A stretch of DNA of 48,484 nt from an uncultured Flavobacteriales bacterium (GCA_905480225.1 CAJQPO010000011.1:1-48484); one strand, 5' to 3'; positions 24,106 to 34,298 are shown, counted from the stretch's first letter. The notes: generated from the sequence alone by a model not told the origin. Numbers and translations: made by a program.

Positions 24106-26865
24106 ATGGAAGAGACAACAAGAAAAAAAGAGTTTCAAGACCCGCTTGAGTTGAATAACCGTCAAAGAAAAGTACTTTCTAGGAGGAAGAAAAGGGTCAT
24201 AATTGTGCTGCTTTGGTTGGGCCTCTTGTCTCCAACTTATGGATTAATTTCTATGATTTGGATTTCTAGTTCAGAGATTCCTTCTTTTGAACAGCTGGAA
24301 AATCCGAAAAGCCTTTTGGCTTCTACCATTTTCACATCAGATCATGTTGAAATGGGGAGGTATTTTAGAAAAAATCGAACGACTGTTCGGTACCACGAAC
24401 TAACAGACAATCTCATCAATGCATTAATTGCGACGGAAGATGAGCGCTTTCGAGAACACAGCGGAGTAGATTTTCGAGCAACCGCCAGGGTAGTCAAGGG
24501 TATGATTTCTGGAGATAAGAATCAGGGCGGGGGAAGCACGATTTCTCAGCAACTAGCAAAACAACTTTTTCCGCGGGATAGCGGGATAGAGGAGGGAAGT
24601 AAAATAGCGTTTGCCAAACGAAAATTTTGGGAGTGGATTGTTGCCTCGAAGCTGGAAAGAAGCTATTCAAAAAACGAAATAATAACGAACTATTTTAATA
24701 CAATTGAATTTTTGAATAACGCTATTGGAATAAAATCTGCAGCCAGGGTATATTTTAATACAACCCCAGACTCTTTAAAACTGCATGAGGCTGCTATGCT
24801 TGTCGGCATGGCTAAAAACCCCAGCCTTTTTAATCCATTGAGAAGACCAGACACGGTCAAGCATCGACGGATGGTTGTATTGGGACAAATGGTTAAAAAT
24901 GGGTTTATTGATAGTGCAGAATATAACGCCAACAAAGACATACCGCTTGGCCTAAGTTTTACGAAAGTGGATCATCAGGATGGAATTGGAGCATATTTTC
25001 GAGAATCCTTAAGGGCAGAAACATCAAAACTTTTTCGACAATCAGAACACCATCTTTGGATTATTGATACGCTTGGAATAGTTGCAGAAAACCAACGTTA
25101 TTATGATTCGGACTGGCATTATTTAGAAGACGGTAAACCACTCAGGTTTAACTTGAAAGAAGCTGTAGAAACAAAAAACTTTCAATCGATAACGCTAATG
25201 ACGGACACGACTTCAGCGGCTAAGTTTTTCAAGGTAAGAATCCTAGACGTGGAGGACTTAGTCAAAGTTGAATTGAGAAAGTTTAAGTACGCAAAACCTA
25301 ATGGCGCACCTTTTGATTTGTACGCAGATGGTTTGAAAATACATACAACCATTGATTCCAGGCATCAAGAATATGCCGAATGGGCTGTGCAGGAGCATTT
25401 GAAGTCTGAGCTTCAGGATCAATTCTTCAAGAACAATGCAAAGTGGAAAAGACCTCCATTCTCTGACGACTTAAGTGCGGGACAAATAGATACGATTATG
25501 GAACAGTCTAAGCGTCGGTCCATGTATTACAAGCAGCTTTCGGGTACAGTTTGTATGAATTGCCAACGTCCGAAACGATATTTAAGACGTTACATGAAAG
25601 ACGGGAAGCCCCACGTTAGTTGTTATCATTGTGGACACAACAGTGCGATTAGAACTGAAGAAGAGATTGATTTGGTTTTGAATACGCCAGGCCCCATGAA
25701 AGTCTTCGACTGGAAGTCAAAAAGATTTGAAAAAGATACCGTAATGTCACCTATGGATTCCATACGCTATTACAAAAGTTTTCTTCGCGCTGGCATGATG
25801 TCTATTGACCCGAGCACGGGATATATCAAAGCCTGGGTTGGCGGGCCCCATTACCGACACTTTAAATACGACATGGTGAAGAAAGGAAGGAGGCAGGTCG
25901 GCTCTACTTTTAAGCCATTTGTATATGCGACAGCAATTCAAAACAAGCTAATTGAGCCTTGTCAGGAGTTTCCCAATATAGAGTATTGCATTGATGTGCC
26001 CGTAGGAAACGGCAGAATGGAGCCTTGGTGCCCCAATAATTCTGACGGGCAATACGATGGGCTACCAACACCAATAAACTATGCCTTGGCTGCTTCAATG
26101 AATAACATTACCGCAGGGGTAATGAAACAGATCCAATACCCTCAAAAAGTACTGGATTTTGTAGGGGGGCTTGGATTAGACACGGCTTCATTACTACCTG
26201 TACCCTCGATGGCTCTTGGTGTGTTTGATCTGTCTATTTACGACATGGTTGGAGCGATGGGCGCATTTGTTAATAAAGGGAATTACATCAGGCCCATTTT
26301 CATTACAAGAATTGAAGATAAAAATGGCACGGTGCTTTTTGAAGCTCGCCCAGAGATAACCGAAGCCATGCAACCGGACGTTGCCTATACGATTCTTAAC
26401 ATGATGAAAGGAGTTACAGCTGGAGTTCGGCATCCATATAAGGATGCAGTGGCGGGAACGGCAATAAGAATTCGTGGACGTAAGAAAAACAGGCCTTATG
26501 CGGGGATTAAATATCCCATTGCAGGAAAAACCGGCACTACTCAAAATCAATCGGACGGGTGGTTTATGGGACTCACTCCAGACCTCGTTGCAGGGGTTTG
26601 GGTCGGTGGAGAGGATCGGGCCATACGCTTTAGAAGTTTGAAGCTGGGCATGGGAACCAACATGGCACTTCCGATTTGGGGCTATTACATGAATAAAGTA
26701 TACGAAGACTCTACTTTAAATGTATCAAAATCAGACTTTGAAAAGCCAACGGGAATGTTAGACATTCAGTTAGATTGTAGGAAATATAGGTCAAACAAAG
26801 ACGCTGATTTTGATTATGAGGAGGAAATTGATGGTGCAGAAGAGGAATATTATGGTGAATTTTAA
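24106..26865 (+). CDS. Class A penicillin-binding protein with inserted CxxC-CxxC ribbon, second of tandem pair
   Basis: A 919-aa paralogue of the preceding PBP. The ATG at 24106 is preferred to a TTG at 24058 because it begins the basic cytoplasmic tail. The GT51 domain has E111 in ATEDERFREHSG and GGGSTISQQLAKQLF. The transpeptidase domain has S600 and K603 in GSTFKPF, SMN (S664-N666) and KTGTT (808-812). It is about 136 aa longer than its neighbour: a middle insertion (about 305-390) precedes the DLYADGLKIHTTID strand, and a four-Cys element (C483, C486, C506, C509) resembling a zinc ribbon sits just before the transpeptidase core. An acidic C-terminal tail rich in Glu and Tyr ends the protein. 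The CoA-transferase genes follow within 9 nt. Confidence 0.94.
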   Translation: MEETTRKKEFQDPLELNNRQRKVLSRRKKRVIIVLLWLGLLSPTYGLISMIWISSSEIPSFEQLENPKSLLASTIFTSDHVEMGRYFRKNRTTVRYHELTDNLINALIATEDERFREHSGVDFRATARVVKGMISGDKNQGGGSTISQQLAKQLFPRDSGIEEGSKIAFAKRKFWEWIVASKLERSYSKNEIITNYFNTIEFLNNAIGIKSAARVYFNTTPDSLKLHEAAMLVGMAKNPSLFNPLRRPDTVKHRRMVVLGQMVKNGFIDSAEYNANKDIPLGLSFTKVDHQDGIGAYFRESLRAETSKLFRQSEHHLWIIDTLGIVAENQRYYDSDWHYLEDGKPLRFNLKEAVETKNFQSITLMTDTTSAAKFFKVRILDVEDLVKVELRKFKYAKPNGAPFDLYADGLKIHTTIDSRHQEYAEWAVQEHLKSELQDQFFKNNAKWKRPPFSDDLSAGQIDTIMEQSKRRSMYYKQLSGTVCMNCQRPKRYLRRYMKDGKPHVSCYHCGHNSAIRTEEEIDLVLNTPGPMKVFDWKSKRFEKDTVMSPMDSIRYYKSFLRAGMMSIDPSTGYIKAWVGGPHYRHFKYDMVKKGRRQVGSTFKPFVYATAIQNKLIEPCQEFPNIEYCIDVPVGNGRMEPWCPNNSDGQYDGLPTPINYALAASMNNITAGVMKQIQYPQKVLDFVGGLGLDTASLLPVPSMALGVFDLSIYDMVGAMGAFVNKGNYIRPIFITRIEDKNGTVLFEARPEITEAMQPDVAYTILNMMKGVTAGVRHPYKDAVAGTAIRIRGRKKNRPYAGIKYPIAGKTGTTQNQSDGWFMGLTPDLVAGVWVGGEDRAIRFRSLKLGMGTNMALPIWGYYMNKVYEDSTLNVSKSDFEKPTGMLDIQLDCRKYRSNKDADFDYEEEIDGAEEEYYGEF

Positions 26866-26874
26866 AAAAGAAAG

Positions 26875-27573
26875 ATGAATAAAGTCGTAGCCAACGTAAA
26901 AGAAGCGTGTGAGGGTTTAGAAAGCGGAATGACAATAATGTTAGGGGGGTTTGGACTCTGTGGCATACCTGAAAATTGCATTGCTCAAATGGTTAATTTA
27001 GGGATCAATGACTTAACGTGTATTTCAAATAATGCAGGAGTAGATGATTTTGGTCTAGGTTTTTTACTTCAGGGAAGGCAAATAAAAAAAATGATCTCTT
27101 CTTATGTTGGTGAGAATGATGAATTTGAAAGGCAAATGCTAAGCGGAGAACTAGACGTTGAATTGATTCCTCAAGGAACACTAGCAGAAAGATGCAGAGC
27201 AACTGGAGCAGGAATTCCTGCATTCTACACGCCTGCGGGTTTTGGTACTGAGGTTGCTGAAGGAAAAGAAACAAGAGAGTTCAACGGTAAAATGTACGTT
27301 CTGGAAAAAGCATTTGAACCAGATTTTGCCATTGTTAAAGCTTGGAAAGGAGATACGCAAGGGAATTTAATTTATAAGGGAACAGCCCGAAATTTCAATC
27401 CAATGATGGCAAGCGCTGGTAAAATTACCATTGCTGAAGTTGAGGAACTTGTAGCGCCTGGGCAATTGGACCCCAATCAAATTCACACTCCTGGTATTTT
27501 TGTGCAACGGATTTTTCAGGGAGAGAAATACGAAAAGCGAATTGAACAACGAACGGTTCGAATAAAAGGATAG
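26875..27573 (+). CDS. scoA: 3-oxoacid CoA-transferase subunit A
   Basis: Alpha subunit (232 aa) of a succinyl-CoA:3-ketoacid-type CoA-transferase, which moves CoA between succinate and acetoacetate in ketone-body or short-chain acid use. Features are the [13 protein letters not shown] loop, [16 protein letters not shown], and the [22 protein letters not shown] stretch that is highly conserved in this family. Usual subunit length. Subunit B begins 2 nt after the stop. The pair starts 9 nt after the PBP gene and may share its transcript, although function differs. Confidence 0.94.
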   Translation: MNKVVANVKEACEGLESGMTIMLGGFGLCGIPENCIAQMVNLGINDLTCISNNAGVDDFGLGFLLQGRQIKKMISSYVGENDEFERQMLSGELDVELIPQGTLAERCRATGAGIPAFYTPAGFGTEVAEGKETREFNGKMYVLEKAFEPDFAIVKAWKGDTQGNLIYKGTARNFNPMMASAGKITIAEVEELVAPGQLDPNQIHTPGIFVQRIFQGEKYEKRIEQRTVRIKG

Positions 27574-27575
27574 AA

Positions 27576-28241
27576 ATGGCACTAGATAAGAAGGGTATTG
27601 CTAAAAGAATAGCACAAGAACTGAGAGATGGTTGGTATGTTAATTTAGGAATCGGAATTCCTACTTTAATTGCTAATTATATTCCGCAAGGTATTGAAGT
27701 AGAATTTCAATCGGAAAATGGAATTTTGGGAATGGGGCCGTTTCCATATGATGGAGAAGAAGACGCAGATTTAATTAATGCGGGAAAGCAGACCATTACC
27801 GCGCTGCCCGGTGCAGTTTATTTTGATTCTGCATTGAGTTTTGCAATGATTAGAGGCCAGCACGTCCAACTCACGGTTCTTGGCGCAATGGAAGTTTCTG
27901 AAAATGGTGACATAGCGAATTGGAAAATTCCAGGACGAATGGTTAAAGGAATGGGTGGCGCAATGGATTTAGTGGCCTCAGCTGAAAACATTATTGTTGC
28001 AATGATGCATACCAACAAAAAGGGAGAATCAAAATTGCTGCCCAATTGCACATTACCACTAACGGGAGTTAGCTGCATTAAAAAAGTGGTTACGAATCTG
28101 GCTGTGCTAGATGTTTTGCCAGAAGGAGGATTTAAGTTAATTGAGCGGGCTCCAGGGGTAAGCGTAGATGAAATAATTGCAGCGACCTCTGGCAAACTTC
28201 TAATAGAGGGTGAAATACCTGAAATGGTAATTGAAGAATAA
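27576..28241 (+). CDS. scoB: 3-oxoacid CoA-transferase subunit B
   Basis: Beta subunit (221 aa) of the same CoA-transferase. The catalytic glutamate that forms the glutamyl-CoA thioester is E47 in SENGILGMGP. Further family features are YVNLGIGIPTLIANY, DSALSFAMIRGQHVQLTVLGAMEVS, and PGRMVKGMGGAMDLV. Complete and of usual length. Convergent with the FG-GAP gene; no hairpin terminator is visible in the 17-nt gap. Confidence 0.95.
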   Translation: MALDKKGIAKRIAQELRDGWYVNLGIGIPTLIANYIPQGIEVEFQSENGILGMGPFPYDGEEDADLINAGKQTITALPGAVYFDSALSFAMIRGQHVQLTVLGAMEVSENGDIANWKIPGRMVKGMGGAMDLVASAENIIVAMMHTNKKGESKLLPNCTLPLTGVSCIKKVVTNLAVLDVLPEGGFKLIERAPGVSVDEIIAATSGKLLIEGEIPEMVIEE

Positions 28242-28258
28242 GGAGTCTACCGGCCTAA

Positions 28259-29722
28259 TTAATCAATCTCTAGCACTTCAATTAATTGCTTCGAATGCAA
28301 GTTGTACATACTTTGAACTTTACCAGAAGACCAGTGAATCCTGATTGAATCTATTTTTTCGGATTGCCCAAGACCAAAGTGCAATGTTAATGGTTTTTGA
28401 CCGCCACAACCACCGCCTGACTGTGTACTAACCTCTTGAGTTTGCTTTGTGCTTTTTGTACACACAAGGACTTTGCTCCCAATTGCAGAGCTGTTGCTTT
28501 TTCGTCCCTTCAGGTGAACTTTGACCCAATTATTTTCGTTTCCTCCATTATTGAAAAACTGATTTTTTTGATTACCTCCGTTGGCTACATACAGGTCCAG
28601 AAACCCACTGCGATTTGAGTCGAAAAAGATCAATGCGTTTGAATTGATGCTCGTATCTGTAAAGCCACTTAATGGGGTGAGCTCAAAATATTGTCCCGAG
28701 AAGTTTCGATATAAGTAGTTTGCTCCGTCATTACTTACAGCTAAATCAATCCAACCATCATTATCAAAGTCGCCCCAACAAGACCCCTCGGTTTTACTTG
28801 GTAAATCAGAGAGTCCAGCATCGGTTACTTTTTCAAACTGCCAATTGCCCGTATTTCTATACAAGTGGTTTGGACTATCCCAATTGGTAAAGAATAAATC
28901 CATAGCTCCGTCATTATTGTAGTCACCAACCGAGCATCCGTATGAAAATGTGCCAGCTTCAACGATAGGTGAGTCTGTAAGTTGTTCGAATTTGTATCCT
29001 CCCAAATTTTTGAAAATGTAATTCCGATTTTCACCGGAAATAATTACGTCTAAGAAACCGTTATTGTCAAGATCACTCCATACCGCGTTTAGAGATGAGT
29101 GCGCGCCAATGGACAAAACATGATTTGGTGATTCAATAAGCTGGCCATTGATATTTTTATAGAAAACATTGGGCTGGTTTTTATAGTTCACAGCATATAG
29201 ATCTAAAAAGCCAGAGTTTGTTGCATCTACCCAGGTCATCCCGTAAGTCCAATTATTAATCGCATCATTTTGTGGAAGATCTTTCTTTATAAAAGTGTCT
29301 CCAAGGGCTACGAAAACTTGGTTGGGGGCATTATTGACGTTCGCCACGGCTAGATCAAGCTGTCCGTTTCGTGTAAAGTCACCCCAACACGCACCATTCG
29401 CATTTAAGCGATCATTAACAAAAGAAAATCTCGCATCTTTTTTAAACGTCCCATTGTCATTTAGATAAAAAAAGTTTTTGTCGTTTGTCCAGCTGTTAGT
29501 TGCAAAGATCTCAGGAAAATAATCACCATTTAAATCGACGGCAGTTACACCTTGCGTATAGCTCGAGTCCTGAGCGAGCGAACTACTATTATTCTCAGTC
29601 AACAAGATGTGCGACTTACTGTCGACATGAATAGATGCTGCTTCAGGGTTTGATTTATTATTGGTGCAGCAAAATGGATTAAACAATATGAGCAAGAAGT
29701 AAAATACCGCGAATCTTTTCAT
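28259..29722 (-). CDS. Secreted FG-GAP/VCBS repeat protein with ASPIC/UnbV C-terminus
   Basis: A 487-aa exported protein. The ATG at 29722 is chosen over an upstream GTG at 29749 because it begins a clean signal segment (MKRFAVFYFLLILFNPFCC); a lipid-modified Cys is possible but the lipobox is poor. The body is a run of about seven FG-GAP/VCBS repeats, each with a calcium-loop-like motif such as DFTRNGQLDLAV, DLDNNGFLDVII, DYNNDGAMDLFF and DFDNDGWIDLAV, predicting a beta-propeller. The C-terminal ASPIC/UnbV domain is seen in GSKVLV, STQSGGGCGGQ and LHFGLGQSEKIDSIRIHW. The protein resembles the CRTAC1-type family; its ligand is unknown. Confidence 0.88.
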   Translation of the reverse strand: MKRFAVFYFLLILFNPFCCTNNKSNPEAASIHVDSKSHILLTENNSSSLAQDSSYTQGVTAVDLNGDYFPEIFATNSWTNDKNFFYLNDNGTFKKDARFSFVNDRLNANGACWGDFTRNGQLDLAVANVNNAPNQVFVALGDTFIKKDLPQNDAINNWTYGMTWVDATNSGFLDLYAVNYKNQPNVFYKNINGQLIESPNHVLSIGAHSSLNAVWSDLDNNGFLDVIISGENRNYIFKNLGGYKFEQLTDSPIVEAGTFSYGCSVGDYNNDGAMDLFFTNWDSPNHLYRNTGNWQFEKVTDAGLSDLPSKTEGSCWGDFDNDGWIDLAVSNDGANYLYRNFSGQYFELTPLSGFTDTSINSNALIFFDSNRSGFLDLYVANGGNQKNQFFNNGGNENNWVKVHLKGRKSNSSAIGSKVLVCTKSTKQTQEVSTQSGGGCGGQKPLTLHFGLGQSEKIDSIRIHWSSGKVQSMYNLHSKQLIEVLEID

Positions 29723-29839
29723 TTCTTTTGCGAAGGTAATAACAGACACAACTTGCTACCAATTAATTGTAGTCCTAATATTGTTCTAACTGGCCAAACA
29801 ATGATTTTCAAAGGAAAAACATCGCGTTAAATTATATTT

Positions 29840-29847
29840 TATATTTG
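29840..29847 (+). promoter_or_regulatory. Candidate -7 box just upstream of the GT2 gene
   Basis: TATATTTG, matching TAnnTTTG, ends 8 nt before the ATG at 29856. If used, the mRNA would be nearly leaderless. No TTTG at the -33 distance is evident. Confidence 0.35.
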
Positions 29848-29855
29848 CTTGCCTA

Positions 29856-30578
29856 ATGATTAATAAGTTATCCATAGTAATTCCGGCCTACAATGAGGCA
29901 AAAACAATTCATCTTATTCTCAATAAGGTGGATGAGGTTTGTTTGACAAATGACATTGCGAAAGAAATTATCATAGTTGACGACTGTTCAACTGACAGCA
30001 CTAGGGAGACACTGGAAAAATACATGCTTGATAAACCTGGGTTGAACATTAGGCTATTTAAACAGCCAACGAATATGGGGAAAGGGGCGGCGCTGCACAA
30101 AGGAATTGAGCTTGCAACGGGCGAATACCTGATTATCCAAGATGCAGACCTTGAGTATGATCCAGAGGAATATAATCATCTTTTGAAGCCTGTTTTATCT
30201 GGTTTTGCAGACGTGGTATATGGTTCTCGGTTTATGGGTGGAAACCCACACAGAATTCTATTTTTTTGGCATTCGCTCGGCAATAAATTCTTAACGAGAC
30301 TCAGCAACATGTATACGAACTTGAATCTTACAGACATGGAGACTTGCTATAAATTGATGAGAACAGACATTGTACAAGGCCTAAATTTACGCGAAGCTAG
30401 ATTTGGTTTTGAGCCAGAAGTGACAGCAAAATTATCTCGAGTTCCAGGAGTTCGCATTTATGAAGTTGGAATTTCTTATTACGGAAGAACGTATGAGGAG
30501 GGGAAAAAGATTGGATGGAAAGATGGTTTTAGAGCAATTTGGTGTATTCACAAGTACAATATTTGGTCAAAAAAATAA
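29856..30578 (+). CDS. Family 2 glycosyltransferase, dolichol/polyprenyl-phosphate mannosyltransferase-like
   Basis: A 240-aa soluble GT-A enzyme. Motifs are [25 protein letters not shown] and the metal-binding [12 protein letters not shown], then [11 protein letters not shown] and the late [10 protein letters not shown] motif with [12 protein letters not shown], which is characteristic of DPM1-like enzymes. It probably makes a polyprenyl-phosphate-linked sugar donor on the inner membrane face. The next gene, a GT-C-type membrane protein that would use such lipid-linked sugars, overlaps by one base (TAATG), which supports a donor-maker/transferase pair. Confidence 0.88.
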   Translation: MINKLSIVIPAYNEAKTIHLILNKVDEVCLTNDIAKEIIIVDDCSTDSTRETLEKYMLDKPGLNIRLFKQPTNMGKGAALHKGIELATGEYLIIQDADLEYDPEEYNHLLKPVLSGFADVVYGSRFMGGNPHRILFFWHSLGNKFLTRLSNMYTNLNLTDMETCYKLMRTDIVQGLNLREARFGFEPEVTAKLSRVPGVRIYEVGISYYGRTYEEGKKIGWKDGFRAIWCIHKYNIWSKK

Positions 30579-31930
30579 TGTGGGCAAAGCTGTATAAAAG
30601 ACCCTTTTTAAAATTGTCTTTCCTGGCGCTAATTCTATTTACATGGATTCTCCAAGATACTTATAAGGACTCTAGGGGTAAAGAGGATTATTTTTTAGAG
30701 GATGTAGACCAATATTATAGCTACTTGCCAGCTTATTTTATTTACGACGATCTTGAATTTAAATTTGATCATAGCTATTGGCTGATGCCAACAGCATATG
30801 GAAAAAAAGTCCCAAAAGTCACGATGGGTCTGGCTCTAATGAACACACCATTTTTTTTAGTGGGTGATTATTGGGCAAAACACAGTAAGTATTCTCGTGA
30901 TGGATATTCTTACCCGTACGTCTTGTGTATTCGGCTCGGCACGATATTTTATTTTCTTTTAGGAATGCTATTTCTAGCAAAGTCATTATTGAAATTTTTT
31001 AATGAGTTTACGACCGTAATTACATGTGCTCTTGTCTTTCTTGGAACGAACTTGCTTTATTATACGCTTGGTCATGCTGAGATGCCTCATTCGTATTTAT
31101 TCATGCTCTTTTCGGTTATCATTTATCAATCTTTAAGGTGGCACGCAACAGGAAAAATTAAACCACTGTTAGTCGTTTCTTTTCTTAGCGGCCTTGCTGT
31201 TTTGGTAAGGCCCACTGCGGGTTTAATTGTGATGGTGCCCTTATTTTATGGAATCACGAGTGTTGGCCTACTCAAAGAGAAGCTAAGCTTCTTTTGGCGA
31301 CAAAAATGGAGAATTATAATTTCTTTAGCAATCTTTATCGTGCCGTTGGTTCCTCAGCTTCTTTTTTGGAAAATACAAACGGGGAATTATTTTTTCTTTT
31401 CCTATGGTAGTGACGAGCGTTTCTTTTTTACGTCGCCTCACATTCTTGAATTTTTATTTAGCTATCGAAAAGGCTGGCTACTTTACACGCCGATGATGGC
31501 GCTTGCTCTAGCAGGCCTTATTTTTCTTAGAGGAAAAGCCAAAGAGTTGTCGCTGCTTGTGCCTTTCATAATAGTAATTGCAATTTATGTGTTTTCTAGT
31601 TGGTGGTCTTGGTGGTACGGTGGTAGTTTTGGTATGCGCTCTATGGTGCATTATTATCCGTTACTGGCATTTCCATTAGCGGCACTTATTTCTGCCTGTT
31701 TTAATAAGACCACGATGGCTATTGTTGTCACCGTTATATGTGCCTTATTTGTGAGCCTCAATATGGGGCAGGCTCTTCAATACAAAAGGAACATGATTCA
31801 TTGGGATGGAATGACAAAAGAGGCCTACTGGTTCTCGATTACACACCCTCGTTTTGAGGAAGAACACTGGGCAATCTTTGAATCATACATAGAACGCCCC
31901 GACTACGACGCTGCGAAAAAGCCCCAGTGA
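30578..31930 (+). CDS. GT-C-type multi-pass membrane glycosyltransferase (GT39/PMT-like), putative
   Basis: A 450-aa protein with roughly ten membrane segments. The first loop after helix 1 carries acidic residues EDVDQYYSYLPAYF, the position where GT-C enzymes hold catalytic Asp residues facing the periplasm. Further helices include LVVSFLSGLAVLVRPTAGLIVMVPLF, with the RPTA motif often seen in this clan. The ATG at 30578 shares its A with the stop of the upstream GT2 gene; the frame extends upstream to 30539 only inside that gene. It probably transfers a sugar from a polyprenyl-phosphate donor to an exported acceptor; no specific target can be named. Confidence 0.75.
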   Translation: MWAKLYKRPFLKLSFLALILFTWILQDTYKDSRGKEDYFLEDVDQYYSYLPAYFIYDDLEFKFDHSYWLMPTAYGKKVPKVTMGLALMNTPFFLVGDYWAKHSKYSRDGYSYPYVLCIRLGTIFYFLLGMLFLAKSLLKFFNEFTTVITCALVFLGTNLLYYTLGHAEMPHSYLFMLFSVIIYQSLRWHATGKIKPLLVVSFLSGLAVLVRPTAGLIVMVPLFYGITSVGLLKEKLSFFWRQKWRIIISLAIFIVPLVPQLLFWKIQTGNYFFFSYGSDERFFFTSPHILEFLFSYRKGWLLYTPMMALALAGLIFLRGKAKELSLLVPFIIVIAIYVFSSWWSWWYGGSFGMRSMVHYYPLLAFPLAALISACFNKTTMAIVVTVICALFVSLNMGQALQYKRNMIHWDGMTKEAYWFSITHPRFEEEHWAIFESYIERPDYDAAKKPQ

Positions 31931-31956
31931 ATTAGCCAACAAAGAATAGTGAATTG

Positions 31957-33759
31957 CTAGATAACTATTTGTCTTTCTTCTTTTCTTTTCAGATGCGCTT
32001 TAATGTCCTCTATTTCGCCCTTAGGGATAGAGTCAATAAGCTTTTTAGTGTAGGCATTTTTTGGATTTGCATATATTTCATCTGCAATGCCTATTTCTTC
32101 AACCTTCCCCTTATTCATAACAATCATGCGATCACTCATGTATTTGACAACAGATAAATCATGTGAAATGAAAACATAGGTTAGTCCAAATTCATCTCTT
32201 AGCTCATTTAAGAGGTTTAATACTTCTGCTTGCACACTTACATCCAACGCCGAAACAGATTCGTCACAAATAATAAAGCGGGGCTTTACTGCAAGTGCTC
32301 GTGCAATACAAATTCGCTGCCTTTGGCCGCCAGAAAACTCATGAGGATAACGATAAAAATGGGCCTCTTTCATGCTTACCCTTTTTAGTAAGGCAATCAC
32401 GTAGTCTTTTCTATCTACATCGTTATCGAATATGCCATGAACCCGCATTGGTTCCATAATTGCTGCTCCGATAGTCATCCGGGGATTAAGAGAAGAGTAC
32501 GGATCTTGAAAAATAATTTGAATATTTTTCCGCATTTTTCTTAGCTCACTTTGAGAGAGCTCGGTGATCTCTATACCATCATATTGAATACTGCCACTTG
32601 TTGGTTCAATCAGGCGCAATATCGTCCTACCTAATGTTGTCTTGCCACATCCAGATTCTCCAACTAAACCAAGAGTTTCACCCTCAAAAACTTCGAATGA
32701 AACACCGTCGACTGCGCGCAACCATCTTTTTGGTTTTCCGAAAAAATTGTTGTTTATCGGAAAATAAGTCTTGAGGTCCTGCACTTTAAGGATGGTTCGT
32801 TGGGATAGTACATGTTTGATCCGATTGGCGACTTGCTCATTGGATAATTCAAGCTTATCTAAAACACTTTGAACATCATCAGTGATTTCTACTATGCTTC
32901 CATCATTATTTTGAGTCATAAAAGTGCTAGTAGTGGGTAATGACTTTAGTCTCCTTTTTAACGTTGGCCTGCAAGCCAATAAACCCCTTGTATATGGATG
33001 TTGTGGGTTGGAGAAAATATCAAGGACATTTCCTGATTCAACAATTCTGCCCTTATTCATAACAATGACCTTATCGGCCAGTTCAGCAATGACGCCAAGA
33101 TCATGGGTTATGAATAAAATGCCCATTTTCTTTTTGTATTGCATTTCATTCATGAGCTCAAGAATCTCTTTTTGAACCGTAACATCTAACGCCGTAGTTG
33201 GTTCGTCTGCAATCAAAATAGAAGGTTCGCAGCTCATTGCCATGGCAATCATAACGCGTTGTTTTTGTCCTCCTGAAATTTCATGAGGGTAGCTTTTGAA
33301 GATTTCATTGGGTCTAGAAAGCTTCACTTCCCTGAATAACTGTAATGCCTTTTCTTTTGCATTAACCCCCCCCTTTTGGTGCAATTTAATTGCCTCAACA
33401 ACTTGATTTCCGCAAGTGTAAACGGGGTTTAAAGAAGTCATGGGCTCTTGAAATATCATGGCAATTTCGTTGCCACGATATTTACGCATTTCACTATTGG
33501 GTAGATTCGCTAAATCAACCACTCCTGACGTAGAATGCAATTGGATATTGCCAGCAACAATTTTACCTGGAGGGGATTGAATTAGGCCCATAGCGGATAA
33601 AGAAGTAACTGATTTTCCAGATCCAGATTCGCCGACTATCCCAATGGTTTCCCCCCTGTGAAGAGTAAAGCTAACGTTGTTCACAGCAGGAATAATTTCA
33701 TCTTCCGTGTGAAATTCGGTAACTAGGTTTTTTATTTCGAGTAAAGGTGTCTTACCCAT
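31957..33759 (-). CDS. Fused oligopeptide-type ABC transporter ATPase (DppD-DppF-like)
   Basis: A 600-aa protein with two complete ABC ATPase domains. Half one has Walker A GESGSGKS (43-50), signature ISGGQKQRV and Walker [13 protein letters not shown]. Half two has Walker A GESGCGKT (367-374), signature FSGGQRQRI and Walker [13 protein letters not shown]. Both halves carry the oligopeptide/dipeptide C-terminal segment ([11 protein letters not shown] in the first, [10 protein letters not shown] in the second). It would power a peptide importer of the Dpp/Opp class. No permease or binding-protein gene is adjacent, so the partners must be elsewhere, which is common in this phylum. Confidence 0.93.
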   Translation of the reverse strand: MGKTPLLEIKNLVTEFHTEDEIIPAVNNVSFTLHRGETIGIVGESGSGKSVTSLSAMGLIQSPPGKIVAGNIQLHSTSGVVDLANLPNSEMRKYRGNEIAMIFQEPMTSLNPVYTCGNQVVEAIKLHQKGGVNAKEKALQLFREVKLSRPNEIFKSYPHEISGGQKQRVMIAMAMSCEPSILIADEPTTALDVTVQKEILELMNEMQYKKKMGILFITHDLGVIAELADKVIVMNKGRIVESGNVLDIFSNPQHPYTRGLLACRPTLKRRLKSLPTTSTFMTQNNDGSIVEITDDVQSVLDKLELSNEQVANRIKHVLSQRTILKVQDLKTYFPINNNFFGKPKRWLRAVDGVSFEVFEGETLGLVGESGCGKTTLGRTILRLIEPTSGSIQYDGIEITELSQSELRKMRKNIQIIFQDPYSSLNPRMTIGAAIMEPMRVHGIFDNDVDRKDYVIALLKRVSMKEAHFYRYPHEFSGGQRQRICIARALAVKPRFIICDESVSALDVSVQAEVLNLLNELRDEFGLTYVFISHDLSVVKYMSDRMIVMNKGKVEEIGIADEIYANPKNAYTKKLIDSIPKGEIEDIKAHLKRKEERQIVI

Positions 33760-33867
33760 TTTTCTTGTAGAATGGCGAGTTAAGATAATGTAATGCGTAC
33801 AGTATACAAAAATTCAAGCCGTTGACTTCTCACTTTTTAGACCAAATTCAGCATCTACGGGGTGAAA

Positions 33868-34296
33868 TCACTTCTGTTTGGCTAAATAAGTAATAATTTC
33901 AAGACAAGTTGTGTCCTTACTAAAAAGGAAGAGCTCACCTGGAACATTATGATTATTCGAAAAACTCCAATGACTCCAGTCTTCATCAACTTCTTCTCCC
34001 TCAAATAATTTGTTGTAATACTCTTGAACGGAGCTGTAGTTAAGAGGGCTTTCGGCGTCCACACAAAATTGAGCTTCAATTTGAGATATGATAGCCATTT
34101 GATCAGCGTTAATATGGATTAACCCATGTTTAGAGAGGTAGCTTCTTTGTTGAGAAGGAGTTATTGTGTCTCCTAAGCTAAGGTCAAGGACATGATTTCC
34201 TAGCCAGTTTGGAGAATGGACGGGGGGCGCATCAGTTTGTATTTCTTCACAAGAGCACATTAAAACAAGAACAAGAAGCAAAAACTCAAACCGCAT
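33868..34296 (-). CDS. Hypothetical lipoprotein
   Basis: A 142-aa predicted lipoprotein: a short hydrophobic segment (FLLLVLVLMCSC) with C16 (or C14) as lipid attachment site, followed by acidic residues. The mature region has no recognised domain; it contains GDTITPSQQRSYLSKHGLIHINADQMAIISQIEAQFCV and a Trp-rich stretch EDWSHWSFSNN. It starts 2 nt after the end of the upstream exonuclease gene on the same strand, so it is probably co-transcribed with it. Function unknown. Confidence 0.65.
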   Translation of the reverse strand: MRFEFLLLVLVLMCSCEEIQTDAPPVHSPNWLGNHVLDLSLGDTITPSQQRSYLSKHGLIHINADQMAIISQIEAQFCVDAESPLNYSSVQEYYNKLFEGEEVDEDWSHWSFSNNHNVPGELFLFSKDTTCLEIITYLAKQK

Positions 34297-34298
34297 GA

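Noticed and set aside
31957-33759. Fused ABC ATPase considered as a translation-associated ABC-F protein.
   Set aside because: Both halves carry the oligopeptide-transporter C-terminal motif and lack the ABC-F linker between domains.
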